Origin: Chloroflexota bacterium
Lineage (GTDB): Bacteria > Chloroflexota > Dehalococcoidia > Tepidiformales > Tepidiformaceae
Direction: 5' to 3'
NCBI GenBank assembly: GCA_025350285.1
Contig: JANXYE010000532.1
Coordinates: forward strand, 1 to 5,374
DNA: 5,374 nucleotides
A model generated the notes under the pieces. That model was not told where the DNA came from. It worked only from the letters and a program-made list of their open reading frames with translations, and did not search any database. Shown in pieces: positions 5,244 through 5,374 of this stretch. The number at the start of each line of letters is the position of its first letter. Position 1 is the first letter of the stretch. Made by a program: the position numbers and the translations under genes.

Positions 5244-5272
5244 TTGTCTCCCGGTGGACGGGGCGGTATGAA
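5244..5272 (+). promoter_or_regulatory. Candidate sigma-70 promoter for the gene starting at 5326
   Basis: TTGTCT (5244-5249) and TATGAA (5267-5272) are separated by exactly 17 bases; each matches four of six consensus positions. Transcription would begin near 5279, giving a leader of about 47 bases to the ATG at 5326. The rest of the 5150-5325 intergenic region shows no other convincing site. Confidence 0.4.
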
Positions 5273-5325
5273 GGATGAGCGGTGTCTATCAGTAACCGCG
5301 CGAATTAGAGAAGGAGCAGCCGCAC

Positions 5326-5374
5326 ATGCCGCGAATCGTTGTTGCCACGTACCACTCACTTGAGTTCGCGGAAC
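5326..5374 (+). CDS. Start of an unidentified gene (first 16 codons)
   Basis: The ATG at 5326 follows a strong Shine-Dalgarno AAGGAG (5311-5316) with a nine-base spacer. The visible protein begins MPRIVVATYHSLEFAE and runs off the window. The start (basic residue, then the hydrophobic strand IVVATY) looks like the first beta strand of a cytosolic alpha/beta protein. Sixteen residues are too few to name a family. It is divergent from the metallolyase gene, with which it shares a 186-base upstream region, so joint regulation through that region is possible. Confidence 0.6.
   Translation, partial: MPRIVVATYHSLEFAE

Noticed and set aside
5160..5363. 68-codon plus-strand frame in the divergent intergenic region
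   Set aside because: It has no SD, is rich in Arg/Gly/His, overlaps the promoter and the well-supported start at 5326 in another frame.

Overview
This is a GC-rich bacterial window (third codon positions almost all G or C) carrying housekeeping and metabolic genes with short intergenic gaps. No RNA genes, CRISPR array, transposase or phage genes were seen. The gene set suggests a Chloroflexota-like or other deep-branching GC-rich bacterium. It includes a divergent YchF-type P-loop protein, an unusual 2-isopropylmalate/homocitrate/Re-citrate synthase-like enzyme, and a G-rich dispersed-looking element at a gene end. The taxonomic guess is inference only.

Left part, plus strand (1-1456): the 3' end of an OYE-type FAD/NAD(P)-dependent oxidoreductase, then a PIG-L/LmbE-family zinc deacetylase whose C-terminus runs into a low-complexity G-rich repeat, then a 46-residue single-span membrane protein whose Shine-Dalgarno lies in a predicted hairpin. 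Facing this group is pth (peptidyl-tRNA hydrolase, minus strand, 1488-2120). Divergent from pth is a ychF-like gene (2240-3337). The 119-base gap between them holds a C-rich imperfect tandem repeat whose minus strand is a strong G-quadruplex motif.

Right part (3343-5139, minus strand): a DRE-TIM metallolyase (HMGL/IPMS/homocitrate synthase-like) is followed downstream by an open frame without a start codon, resembling part of a MerR-type helix-turn-helix. That frame's stop overlaps (TTGA) the start of a 101-residue protein I do not recognise. The metallolyase start region carries a perfect 12-base palindrome, ATTGTATACAAT, of GntR-operator type, and its core recurs inside the gene. A divergent gene begins at 5326 behind a plausible sigma-70 promoter and a good ribosome binding site, but only 16 codons are visible.

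Functional links: pth and ychF both act around the ribosome and are neighbours in many bacteria. The other genes (redox enzyme, deacetylase, acyl-CoA condensing enzyme) are metabolic and show no single shared pathway. No clear new multi-gene system is visible. The best leads are the altered metal motif in the condensing enzyme, the palindromic operator pair, the small coupled pair at 3343-3809, and the two G-quadruplex motifs at gene boundaries.
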